A DNA stretch of 64,000 bases from Micropterix aruncella (lineage: Eukaryota > Arthropoda > Insecta > Lepidoptera > Micropterigidae): the NCBI GenBank assembly GCA_944548615.1, contig CALYMY010000045.1, positions 186,001 to 250,000 of the forward strand. The letters run 5' to 3'. How positions within the stretch are numbered: position 1 is the stretch's first letter; every line of letters begins with the position of its first letter. The notes below the pieces were generated by a model. The model was not told where the DNA came from. It did not search any database and saw only the letters and a list, made by a program, of their open reading frames with translations. A program made the position numbers and the translations under genes. Below, in pieces: positions 1-9,640 of the stretch.

Positions 1-156
1 AGTAAACCTAACGCGTTACGGTGTTCGGACAGAACGAAGGCCTTTGAAATCTCTACGAAATGGCATTTCCGAAATTTTGACATTTTGAATTTTTTTATAT
101 AAACTTTCATTTTGAACATAGAAATTGTTATGAAAAAATCACATTTTTCGAAATAA
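1..156 (+). repeat. 166 bp satellite, tail of array 0
   Basis: This is the end of a 166 bp satellite array that begins upstream of the window. It holds the last monomer type (the one with the AACGCGTTACGG core) and the 43 bp partial monomer that always precedes the linker. It carries GGCATTTCCG, a variant shared with the matching monomers at about 9545 and 14388; unit 4 onward has GGCATTTTCG. Confidence 0.9.
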
Positions 157-407
157 ATTGGCTTCCGACGCTTGAGGGCTATTGCGCTAAAAGGCATCAA
201 TAGTCCTCCCTGTTTATTATTATCTAATAGAGTTTTGCTTTGCGCATCTAACGCTTCTTTTAATTTTCAAATCTGAGTAATATTAACGGAATTATAGACG
301 ATTTAATATCTGTATAGGTATATTGATTTATCGATTTAACGGTTTTGTTTCCATAGTAACGAGCTCAGGCGGTGGCCCGACTCGCAATAGAATATTTATC
401 GATTTAA
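157..407 (+). repeat. Macrosatellite linker, unit 1, left part
   Basis: This is the first 251 bp of the linker, up to and including the TTAA at 404-407, where the 4.88 kb insertion interrupts it. It contains the first X-box-like palindrome (347-360). It carries GACGCTTGAGG near its start where all later copies have GACGTTTGAGG. The linker resumes at 5290. Without the insertion, the U-start to ATG distance is the standard 586 bp. Confidence 0.9.
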
Positions 408-426
408 GAGTCCCTATCAATTTCGC
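408..426 (+). repeat. Left terminal inverted repeat
   Basis: The 19 bp sequence GAGTCCCTATCAATTTCGC follows the TTAA directly. Similarity to the other end stops after GC, so the TIR is short. Confidence 0.85.
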
Positions 427-1079
427 CGCACGCTTAGTTTAGGTATTTTCAGAGCAGCGCAGGTGTCGCCGTTCGAACTATCGTAGTCAAATGAAGAGAT
501 ACGGGCGCAGCGGCAACAAACAATCTTGATCCGCGACCGATTATCAGCACTCAAGTGGTATGTAAAATTAGTAAAAAATATGTTGTATAACATCTCAACG
601 TTATTATATGTGACTCGATAAATTGTTACCTACTAAAAAAATATATTTGTCATTAAAAGTTTGAATATTTTTTGTTTGGACATACATAATAATAACAGAA
701 AATAAAAATTTCGTCACATATTATGGTTATCATTTCTTGTTTATACTCTTTATTGTGAAAATATGGGCGGGTTTATTGTCATATGACAATCTTTTACAAC
801 CAACCCTACTATGACGTGTTATATGTATGTGTGCGTGTAACATGTCTGTAAGTGTGTGTCTTGTTATTGTATTCCATCGACAGAATCGAAAATGCAATTC
901 CGTTAATTAGATCCTAACGGAAAATAGTGACCCAGTCGGGAATCGAACCCGGGACCTTACAATGTAATATCAGAAATATAAAATACCGCCATTAATCTGT
1001 TATATTTTTTTATGACCTAGCGAATAGTGAGGTTGGCATTTACAAAGTATGTATATAGTATTATAAGTTATTGTTGCAA
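427..1079. other. Insertion interior, mostly no recognisable feature
   Basis: This AT-rich subterminal sequence has no reading frame I can support. The only recognisable piece is the tRNA-like B-box fragment near 939-949, annotated separately. Confidence 0.5.
868..962 (-). repeat. tRNA-derived SINE-like fragment
   Basis: On the minus strand, 939-949 reads GGTTCGATTCC, matching the RNA polymerase III B box (GGTTCGANTCC). It sits in a T-arm-like CCGGG...CCCG setting. No convincing A box lies at the expected distance upstream (higher coordinates) and no cloverleaf can be drawn, so it is not a tRNA gene. It is best read as the 3' part of a tRNA head of a SINE. Its borders are approximate. Confidence 0.4.
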
Positions 1080-1980
1080 CTATAAAACAAAATATAATAC
1101 AACCAGAATATATGTTGAATGAAAACAAGCACGCTTCTTTACGAGAGGCGCTGAACTAATATTTTCACGTCGTTTGCAAGTGTTGGAGAAATTTGATGCT
1201 GTTAAAAGACACCTTCTTAGTTCCAGCCATAAAGCGCTTTCTGCTTGTAATATCGTATCTCTTTCAATTTCGTGACGGTCCTTTATTTGTTGTTTCATAT
1301 TTTCCAAAAACAGCTCCTTGGCTATTTCATACTCATCCGATGACATGTCTGGCTTTTGACATGCTTCCCCGTAGTCACTACTATCGGCGTTGAATAAAAG
1401 ACGTATTTTTGCTTTGTTGTCTTCGTCCTAGTATTCTGCATAAGTTTCTGCTGTTCAATTTTTTTCGCATTAGTAGATGGGCTTTTATCGAAAATTGTTT
1501 TATGTAGTTTATATATCAATGTTCCCGTATTATACACCACTACTACCACGTAACACTTTAGTTTGTAGGAATCTTTCAAAGCAAAATTAATGCGTTTTAC
1601 TCCAATAAATTTTGCGACGATAGCATTGAATTGTCCAGCTCTGTTGATGTTTAAATTGTATAGGAGACTTCGAGCATGATATTCGAAGTTGGAGGTATTT
1701 GAATTTAATTTCCGCAGTAAAGTGTTTACTGTGGGGACACTGCTTGTATCTAGTTTTTTTCAGCTGTGCAGAAATAGTTTTCAAAATTTGTGTGTTCTCA
1801 AATATATGCTTCGGACTGTTTAAAATGTCGTTTTGTAGATTATTTATCTGTCTACCAAGGGAAGATTTTGCGCTTTCCTGTATCAAACTGCCGATTTAAC
1901 GGATATCCGTAGACGTTTGAGTCGATCACTATTGAGCGGTCTTCGTTCACCAATTGGCATCGATGTATCTTTCGTCAAAT
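1080..1980 (-). pseudogene. Decayed transposon protein fragment, Mutator-like plus YqaJ-type region
   Basis: Reading the minus strand from about 1980 down to 1080 gives a chain of family-like segments in shifting frames. The first, near 1970-1890, is Arg/Leu-rich (RLKRLRISVKSAV) and ends in a stop. Next comes NDILNSPKHIF near 1830, then FNAIVAKFIGVKRINF near 1620-1575. This runs into YNTGTLIYKLHKTIF and, near 1190-1240, the block WLELRRCLLTASNF followed by a Cys-Lys-Arg-Arg. From memory, this order matches insect transposon proteins that join a Mutator-like transposase domain to a YqaJ-type nuclease domain. The WLELRR...TASNF block would be the start of the YqaJ part. Several frameshifts and stops separate the segments, and the remainder of both domains is missing. 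No function remains. It may be the original cargo of the TTAA element or an independent nested insertion. Confidence 0.6.
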
Positions 1981-2066
1981 TCAAGTTCTTTTCATTATAG
2001 TTGCGTAATAAATAATTGCTACATTCAATTTATTCGACAGTAACATTTTGACAGGCTCGGCTTTCC

Positions 2067-2103
2067 AAGTTGTACTGAAGTTGTACGTTAAGTTGTACTG
2101 AAG
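2067..2103 (+). repeat. Short direct repeat at the junction of the two transposase fragments
   Basis: AAGTTGTACTGAAG occurs at 2067-2080 and again at 2090-2103. The pair lies in the short stretch between the minus-strand Mutator/YqaJ-like fragment and the plus-strand hAT fragment, so it may mark a local rearrangement. Confidence 0.6.
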
Positions 2104-2123
2104 CATAGAATTTATTCGGCATC

Positions 2124-3411
2124 TTGGAGTCTACAAGTGTATTTATTCACGAATCATTCGAGCGCGTGTGGGTGGACAAAATCGCGGAAATAACAGCTGG
2201 TAGAGACAAGTTGAGACGATTACAGAACATCGGAAAAACGAGATGGTGGGCCAAAGACAAAGCATTGACAACCATCACGGAGAAAATTCGATACGTTGCG
2301 TTGATAAAGACTCTAAGTGCCATATCTTTGAGCACGGAGTTCGAGCCAAAGGTTTCATTTCATACAAAGCATTGATGGATTCCTTTCTTAAATTTGAAAC
2401 AATTCTGACAGCCTGCGCTTCAAGAAAATATTCGATTTATCAACCCCTGTAAGGTTATACCTGCAAACTCCTACACTAGACTACCTTAAAGCTTGGGGAT
2501 TTATCAAAACTTTGGAGAAGAATTTGTGGAAACAATTAGATCATTTTGACGACATTTTCAGTGCTGCAAGTTTGTTTGAATCCCAGGTCCAAGAATTAAT
2601 TCAAGTCGAAAACGTTGATGTTGAAATACAGACCACGCTGCCATTACGGAGAACATCTAGAAAACCGATGATGAAAAAAGAAAAAAGATGAGTTATGTCA
2701 AGATGAAATTGGACTGCTATCTGCGGACCCAAATAAATTTTCTCTATTATCGTATACAAGGTCATCATCAACACGACTCTAGTTAAAATAGATGAAAAAT
2801 TCAACTGCAATGAGCATTTAATGAAGGATGTCGCTTGTTTGGATCCGAACAACTTCCACGAAATTGACAAAAACGGAATTCCTGATAATGCATTAAAGTC
2901 AATCGCATCTATTGCCAATGTTGATCGAGAATTACTTTCAAAAGAACTCGAATCTTTGCAAAAAGTTTTAAAGAACTTTCTAAAACTATTTGGGACGAAC
3001 ACATTTCACTTAGGGAGCATCACACAAAGGATTCAGATTCTCAGATTGAGAAAGAAGATGAAGAGGAGGAAGAAGAGGTTCCGATGCTTGCCGAAGTTGC
3101 ATACCATGTGCATGTAAACTTTTGTCTGAGTATAATATGCACATAAGTACGAACTCCAACTTATACGTAGCTTATTGTACAATACTCACAATGTCATTTA
3201 CGCAAGTGACTCGCGAGAGACGATTTTCAGCACTGAAGCGCATTAAGACCAGGCTTCGTTCCCTACTAGGTCAAGGACTCCTAGATTCATTGATTATTCT
3301 GAATACTGAATCGGATCTTATCAAGGATGACTAGGATATCAGTTTTTACGAAAGAGTTATTGACAATTTAGCTGAAACTTCTCCTCTTTTAAAAAAAATG
3401 CTGATTGGATA
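2124..3411 (+). pseudogene. Decayed hAT transposase, C-terminal half
   Basis: The segments run in the usual order of the C-terminal part of ZMYM1/TTF-type hAT transposases. First is a block with GKTRWWAKDKAL (about 2235-2270). Next is a leucine-rich region that needs frameshifts (about 2450-2660). Then comes a block with CLDPNNFHEI (about 2838-2870). Last is the hAT dimerisation region with RERRFSALKRIKTRLRS (about 3210-3260) and LLDSLIILN. The frame is broken near 2300-2450 and again around 2700-2820 and 3117. It has a premature TAG at 3332-3334, after which the same frame continues with typical C-terminal residues to a TAA at 3410-3412. The N-terminal zinc finger and first catalytic part are missing. 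It is non-functional as it stands. Confidence 0.75.
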
Positions 3412-3517
3412 ATACATTATCAATTAGTTAATTGAACTTTCTATATAAAAATATATAAAAATGTATGTCTTATTTTAACAAGTTATTGGTCCTCTAGCTG
3501 AAACTTCTCCTCTTTTA
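3371..3517 (+). repeat. 21 bp direct repeat, 126 bp apart, at hAT 3' end
   Basis: A 21 bp block beginning GCTGAAACTTCTCC sits at 3371-3391, inside the last codons of the hAT remnant, and recurs at 3497-3517. The second copy lies in the former 3' untranslated region, which points to a small local duplication. Confidence 0.7.
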
Positions 3518-3639
3518 TTTTTGTTTTTGATGGGAACTTTTTTCATAAAAATGTATGTCTTTGAAATTAAAAACTTCCTAAAATTCGTGCCTATTTGATT
3601 ATTATTATCATTTGGTTTATTGGTTGACCTGATGGTATC

Positions 3640-3713
3640 ACTTGATCCTAGGCGGGCGGAGGGCCCCTAAAGTCATAATCCCACCCGGGCCCCTTAGGCC
3701 CAGTCCGACCCTG
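3640..3713 (+). repeat. hAT right terminus
   Basis: The GC-rich stretch ends in CAGTCCGACCCTG at 3713. Read outward-in on the minus strand it begins CAGGGTCGGACTG, which fits the CAGGG start of hAT terminal inverted repeats. It lies about 300 bp downstream of the hAT reading-frame remnant, where the right end is expected. No matching left terminus was found upstream, so the element appears 5'-truncated and its 8 bp target duplication cannot be confirmed. Confidence 0.65.
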
Positions 3714-4593
3714 CACATACACGTAAATACGATTTTAATAAATAATAAATGCTAAAATAGTATAAACATATCAAATCGTGAAAATATTGCTTTTTTTATA
3801 CGAATAAATATAGTCTCAAAATAATCCAAAACTATTCATGTGCCATACTTTTTTATTTTATTTGTTTTTTTTAAAACTTTTTTTGTCGAATAAAAAAAAA
3901 GGTTACGGGTAGAAATAACCCTTAAAGTTCTGTGCGCTATTTATATTCCACAGTGTATGGTTATATACAATTTCCCACTGAAACTTAAAGATGTTAATAG
4001 AAACCTTTGCGATATTATTATAAATTACTGTTATTATTACCAAGTAAAAATACCTTATATCTCCATCTTTTTTACCCATCGATGACGATCCAGGCAATGT
4101 CTTATTTTTGTTATTTAATTCACTGCAAATATACATTATATATTTATAGATTTTTTGAAATTTATTTTTTTTGAACAATTATTTTAAGTCAAAAACCCTA
4201 CTCTTTTTCGCTTACGATCCAAAGGTATCAATGACGCTTGCAGCGTTGCCACGCCGACGCTGGCGATGGACAACATTTTTACCCGTATTTATAGATTAAA
4301 GAAAGTAACAAACTATAAAAAAAATTAGTTAAATATAGTTAGGAAGGTGAAAACAATTTGCCTACGAAATTCACACGCCTTTCGTGTTTTTTCAGCTTTT
4401 TTTCTAACTTTAATCTTGGCCTGATAGTAAAGTTTAATGTTTTGACCTATTTTCTAAAAATTAAACACATTTTTTTGACATCTACAATAAAAAATACTGA
4501 TAAGGTGAGGAGTGGGTCAAAATGCCAAAAATTTAGCGTGACGTATTTTATGGATAGCCCCTAACAAATCTTGCAGTATCAAAACCGCTTAAT
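3714..4593. other. AT-rich filler inside insertion, nothing recognised
   Basis: Short open frames occur at 3903-4178 (minus) and 4358-4564 (plus), but they are low-complexity and Phe/Lys/Asn-rich, with no family resemblance. A small GC-richer patch at about 4220-4270 has no identifiable origin. Confidence 0.5.
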
Positions 4594-4752
4594 CGACGCA
4601 TATCCACTGTCGAAAAGCGCTCGGCCGGGCGCGAGCATTCGCGCGCAGGACGCGAGAATATCGCGAGCTCCGGAAATCAACGCAACGCACGTCCACCGTC
4701 CAGTAGCCCTCGGGCGCGAATGCACGGACTAACGCGAATGAACAGCGCGTAA
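4594..4752. other. CpG-rich patch within AT-rich insertion
   Basis: About 160 bp is dense in CG dinucleotides (GCGCGAGC, TCGCGCGC and similar) in an otherwise strongly AT-rich region. It has no clear open frame or repeat partner in this window. It could be a promoter-like island of an older element or a fragment of another nested transposon. Confidence 0.5.
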
Positions 4753-5270
4753 GCATGGATTTCGATAATTTATTACAGAGAAATATGTAGACATTAAATA
4801 AAAAAAATTAAAATACTGGGTGGGTAAATGCCTCAATTATTGAAATGTTTATATCTTGTAATTATTTTTATTATATTCTTACGCGTAGACGACGTTTTTA
4901 CACACGATTTTACTGGGTTTATTCATAGTACAACACATTTTTTATTAGTGTTAATTGAATAAATTTAAAAAATATATATCGTAGACTTACTAATATATTA
5001 TATGCTTAGTACGCACATTTTTTTTCAGAACGTTTTTCGCTACCAGTTAGCAGAAAAACGAATTGAAAAACCTCGTGTTTCGTCTTTATGTAAAAAACCA
5101 TTTTTGTATATTTTTTTTCCTAATTTATACGAAGTTGTTATCAATATAAAATTTCGTAGACATACTAAATAAATAGGTGTTGTATAACTGTGAATTAAAA
5201 AATATCAGATATATCTTATGGTTATTGTAAAATTCGTCCTGAAAAAGTGTGTATTTTCGGTTTTCACATT
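4753..5270. other. AT-rich subterminal region of insertion
   Basis: No gene is supported here. It contains a hairpin at 5031-5060, annotated separately, and otherwise simple AT-rich sequence up to the right TIR. Confidence 0.5.
5031..5060 (+). repeat. Inverted repeat / potential hairpin
   Basis: CGTTTTTCGCTA and TAGC(A)GAAAAACG can pair as a 12 bp stem with one bulged A around a loop of about 5 nt. It lies roughly 210 bp from the right end of the insertion. It could be a subterminal transposase-binding repeat or chance. Confidence 0.55.
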
Positions 5271-5289
5271 GCGAAATTGATAGGGGCTC
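5271..5289 (-). repeat. Right terminal inverted repeat
   Basis: This is the complement of the left end with one mismatch (GAGCCCC versus GAGTCCC). It is followed directly by the second TTAA. Confidence 0.85.
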
Positions 5290-5761
5290 TTAACGATTTC
5301 TGTTTCTATGGTAACTTCAGCCCTCGTCATACTTGCGAAAGTTTATTTATCGATTTTACGATGTTTGTTTTCAATAGTAGCGATCCGAGCCAAGGGAGTT
5401 TTAGTATTTTTCCCGCGGCTTCGTTTAATAAATTAAATATTATATTCTTTATTTTATCATATACACACAAGCGAGGTGTCAAAAGATAGGGTTTTAGAAC
5501 GCTTTTCATTTCATTGCTTCTGCTTTTTATCTCGTCTTCTTCTTCTTCTTTAATTACTTTTCAATACTATTTAATCTGTGCTTTTTCATTTTCATTTTCA
5601 GTGCCTTTGATCAACGAGAAGAGACAATATGGAGACCACAGAAATAGAAGTGCCGTTTCGGAATTTCGAAGAAATACCGGAAAGAGCCAGAGATATTGCC
5701 CGCGAGGCGTTAAACGAAATTAAAAGGAGTAAACAACCTACGGAAAGAGGTACGTGACAAG
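5290..5761 (+). repeat. Macrosatellite linker, unit 1, right part
   Basis: The linker resumes at the duplicated TTAA and runs through the second X-box-like palindrome (5302-5315), the third degenerate ATCGAT repeat, a short TCT run, the intron-like polypyrimidine tract, the exon and the 12 bp that precede the 119 bp array. Confidence 0.9.
5602..5749 (+). pseudogene. Exon-like segment, unit 1 (frameshifted copy)
   Basis: The acceptor AG is at 5600-5601, the ATG at 5629-5631 and the donor GT at 5750-5751. Compared with the other fourteen copies it has one extra A in the run near 5719. That makes the exon 148 nt and shifts the ATG frame after AREALNE. It is therefore the only clearly broken copy, and it sits in the most diverged unit. 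Confidence 0.6.
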
Positions 5762-6609
5762 GACGAGGGAACTCCTCAACGGTCAACCGTAGAGACGTGA
5801 AATTTGGTATAGGCATTCCATTATGATGGCAATTACTAAGTTCCACCATGACATGGCTGCTGCACCCAGGGTTGGCTCCCGACGAGGGAACTTCTCAACG
5901 GTCAACCGTAGAGACGTGAAATTTGGTATAGGCATTCCATTATGATGGCAATTACTAAGTTCCACCATGACATGGCTGCTGCACCCAGGGTTGGCTCCCG
6001 ACGAGGGAACTCCTCAACGGTCAACCGTAGAGACGTGAAATTTGGTATAGGCATTCCATTATGATGGCAATTACTAAGTTCCACCATGACATGGCTGCTG
6101 CACCCAGGGTTGGCTCCCGACGAGGGAACTCCTCAACGGTCAACCGTAGAGACGTGAAATTTGGTATAGGCATTCCATTATGATGGCAATTACTAAGTTC
6201 CACCATGACATGGCTGCTGCACCCAGGGTTGGCTCCCGACGAGGGAACTCCTCAACGGTCAACCGTAGAGACGTGAAATTTGGTATAGGCATTCCATTAT
6301 GACGGCAATTTCTAAGTTCCACCATGACATCGCTGCTGCACCCAGGGTTGGCTCCCGACGAGGGAACTCCTCAACGGTCAACCGTAGAGACGTGAAATTT
6401 GGTATAGGCATTCCATTATGATGGCAATTACTAAGTTCCACCATGACATGGCTGCTGCACCCAGGGTTGGCTCCCGAAGAGGGAACTCCTCAACGGTCAA
6501 CCGTAGAGACGTGAAATTTGGTATAGGCATTCCATTATGATGGCAATTACTAAGTTCCACCATGACATGGCTGCTGCACCCAGGGTTGGCTCCCGACGAG
6601 GGAACTCCT
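5762..6609 (+). repeat. 119 bp satellite array, unit 1 (7 copies)
   Basis: Seven full monomers plus a 15 bp partial. The variant order is A B A A C A A, where A is standard, B has ACTTCT for ACTCCT, and C has GACGGCAATTTCT and CATCGC. A seventh-copy variant begins GAAGAGGG. The 12-copy arrays look like this order with one five-monomer block duplicated, so this may be the ancestral form. The monomer is not a multiple of 3 and shows no coding constraint. Confidence 0.95.
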
Positions 6610-9600
6610 GAACATAGAAATTGTTATGAATAAATGTCATTTTTCGAAAAAGACCGTGATAGAGTAAATAAAACGCGTTACGGTGTTTGGGCATAACGAA
6701 GGCCTTTGAAATCTCTACGAAATGGCATTTTCGAAATTTTGACATTTTGAAATTTTTTATATAAACTTTCATTTTGAACATAGAAATTGTTATGAAAAAA
6801 TCACATTTTTCACAAAAGAACGAGATAGAGTAAACCTACCGCGTTGCGGTCTTTGGCGAGATCGACACCCCGCTTAAGCTCTACAAAATGGCATTTTTGA
6901 AATTTTGACTTTTTGAAAAATTTTATATAAAATTTCATTTTAAACATAGAAATTATTATGAAAAAATCATATTTTTCGAAAAAGATCGTGATAGAGTAAA
7001 CCTATAGGGTTACGGCGTTCGGACAGAACGACGGCCTTGGTAATCTCTACAAAATGGCATTTTCAAAATTTTGACATTTTGAAAAATTTTATATAAAATT
7101 TCATTTTAAACATAGAAATTGTTATGAAAAAATCACATTTTTCGAAAAAGATCGTGATAGAGTAAACCTATAGGGTTACGGCGTTCGGACAGAACGACGG
7201 CCTTGGTAATCTCTACAAAATGGCATTTTCGAAATTTTGACATTTTGAAATTTTTTATATAAACTTTCATTTTGAACATAGAAATTGTTATGAATTAATG
7301 ACATTTTTCGAAAAAGACCGTGATAGAGTAAATGAAACGCGTTACGGTGTTCAGGCAGAACGAAGTCCTTTCAAATCTCTACGAAATGGCATTTTCGAAA
7401 TTTTGACATTTTGAAATTTTTTATATAAACTTTCATTTTGAACATAGAAATTGTTATGAAAAAATCACATTTTTCGAAATAAATCGAGATAGAGTAAACC
7501 TACCGCGTTGCGGTCTTTGGCGAGATCGACACCCCGCTTAAGCTCTACAAAATGGCATTTTTGAAATTTTGACATTTTGAAAAATTTTATATAAAATTTC
7601 ATTTTAAACATAGAAATTATAATGAAAAAATCACATTTTTCGAAAAAGATCGTGATAGAGTAAACCTATAGCGTTACGGCGTTCGGACAGAACCACGGCC
7701 TTGGTAATCTCTACGAAATGGCATTTTCGAAATTTTGACATTTTGAAATTTTTTATATAAACATTCATTTTGAACATAGAAATTGTTATGAATAAATGTC
7801 ATTTTTCGAAAAAGACCGTGATAGAGTAAATAAAACGCGTTACGGTGTTTGGGCATAACGAAGGCCTTTGAAATCTCTACGAAATGGCATTTTCGAAATT
7901 TTGACATTTTGAAATTTTTTATATAAACTTTCATTTTGAACATAGAAATTGTTATGAAAAAATCACATTTTTCACAAAAGAACGAGATAGAGTAAACCTA
8001 CCGCGTTGCGGTCTTTGGCGAGATCGACACCCCGCTTAAGCTCTACAAAATGGCATTTTTGAAATTTTGACTTTTTGAAAAATTTTATATAAAATTTCAT
8101 TTTAAACATAGAAATTATTATGAAAAAATCATATTTTTCGAAAAAGATCGTGATAGAGTAAACCTATAGGGTTACGGCGTTCGGACAGAACGACGGCCTT
8201 GGTAATCTCTACAAAATGGCATTTTCGAAATTTTGACATTTTGAAATTTTTTATATAAACTTTCATTTTGAACATAGAAATTGTTATGAATTAATGACAT
8301 TTTTCGAAAAAGACCGTGATAGAGTAAATGAAACGCGTTACGGTGTTCAGGCAGAACGAAGGCCTTTGAAATCTCTACGAAATGGCATTTTCGAAATTTT
8401 GACATTTTGAAATTTTTTATATAAACTTTCATTTTGAACATAGAAATTGTTATGAAAAAATCACATTTTTCGAAATAAATCGAGATAGAGTAAACCTACC
8501 GCGTTGCGGTCTTTGGCGAGATCGACACCCCGCTTAAGCTCTACAAAATGGCATTTTTGAAATTTTGACATTTTGAAAAATTTTATATAAAATTTCATTT
8601 TAAACATAGAAATTATAATGAAAAAATCACATTTTTCGAAAAAGATCGTGATAGAGTAAACCTATAGCGTTACGGCGTTCGGACAGAACCACGGCCTTGG
8701 TAATCTCTACGAAATGGCATTTTCGAAATTTTGACATTTTGAAATTTTTTATATAAACTTTCATTTTGAACATAGAAATTGTTATGAATAAATGACATTT
8801 TTCGAAAAAGACCGTGATAGAGTAAACCTACCGCGTTGCGGTCTTTGGCTAGATCGACACCCCGCTTAAGCTCTACAAAATGGCATTTTTGAAATTTTGA
8901 CATTTTGAAAAATTTTATATAAAATTTCATTTTAAACATAGAAATTGTTATGAAAAAATCACATTTTTCGAAAAAGATCGTGATAGAGTAAACCTATAGC
9001 GTTACGGCGTTCGGACAGAACGACGGCCTTGGTAATCTCTACAAAATGGCATTTTCGAAATTTTGACATTTTGAAAAATTTTATATAAAATTTCATTTTA
9101 AACATAGAAATTGTTATGAAAAAATCACATTTTTCGAAAAAGATCGTGATAGAGTAAACCTATAGCGTTACGGCGTTCGGACAGAACGACGGCCTTGGTA
9201 ATCTCTACAAAATGGCATTTTCGAAATTTTGACATTTTGAAAAATTTTATATAAACTTTCATTTTGAACATAGAAATTGTTATGAAAAAATCACATTTTT
9301 CGAAATAAATCGATATAGAGTAAACCTACCGCGTTGCGGTCTTTGGCGAGATCGACACCCCGCTTAAGCTCTACAAAATGGCATTTTTGAAATTTTGATA
9401 TTTTGAAATTTTTTATATAAACTTTCATTTTGAACTTGGAAATTATTATGAAAAAATCACATTTTTCGAAATAAATCGAGATAGAGTAAACCTAACGCGT
9501 TACGGTGTTCGGACAGAACGAAGGCCTTTGAAATCTCTACGAAATGGCATTTCCGAAATTTTGACATTTTGAATTTTTTTATATAAACTTTCATTTTGAA

Positions 9601-9640
9601 CATAGAAATTGTTATGAAAAAATCACATTTTTCGAAATAA
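6610..9640 (+). repeat. 166 bp satellite array, unit 1 (18 copies)
   Basis: Eighteen monomers plus the 43 bp partial, the longest 166-mer array in the window. Monomers share the core ATTTTTTATATAAACTTTCA-type AT-rich half and differ in the GC-richer half. The first monomer type recurs 1162 bp later (7 x 166). A type with GTGTTCAGGCAGAACG, seen only here, occurs twice 996 bp apart (6 x 166), which shows block duplication within the array. Confidence 0.95.

Larger units (their letters stand above)
408..5289. mobile_element. TTAA-flanked DNA transposon insertion with GAG...CTC termini (composite, decayed)
   Basis: The insert is 4882 bp and is bounded by TTAA at 404-407 and 5290-5293. Twelve other array units (4 to 15) carry the uninterrupted site with a single TTAA, so the duplication and both ends are defined by direct comparison. 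The terminal inverted repeats are GAGTCCCTATCAATTTCGC (408-426) and its complement at 5271-5289, with one mismatch in 19. A TTAA target is known for piggyBac, Kolobok and Sola3 elements. The GAG terminus is not the CCC typical of piggyBac, so the superfamily stays open. Inside are a Mutator-like/YqaJ-type fragment on minus, a hAT fragment on plus and a SINE-like piece, so this is a nested, non-autonomous composite. No intact transposase is present. Confidence 0.85.

Noticed and set aside
928..960. tRNA gene on the minus strand
   Set aside because: Only the T-arm/B box is recognisable. There is no A box, anticodon arm or acceptor stem, so it is a SINE-like fragment at most.
404..5293. Calling the insertion a piggyBac element outright
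   Set aside because: TTAA alone is not decisive. The ends are GAG rather than CCC, and no piggyBac transposase remnant is visible inside.
5247..5489. 80-residue plus-strand ORF crossing the insertion boundary
   Set aside because: Its first part is transposon end and its second part is linker. The fusion is created by the insertion and has no independent support.
5762..6609. CRISPR-like regular repeats
   Set aside because: The repeats are contiguous with no variable spacers, the period is 119 bp and the setting is eukaryotic. This is a satellite, not a CRISPR array.
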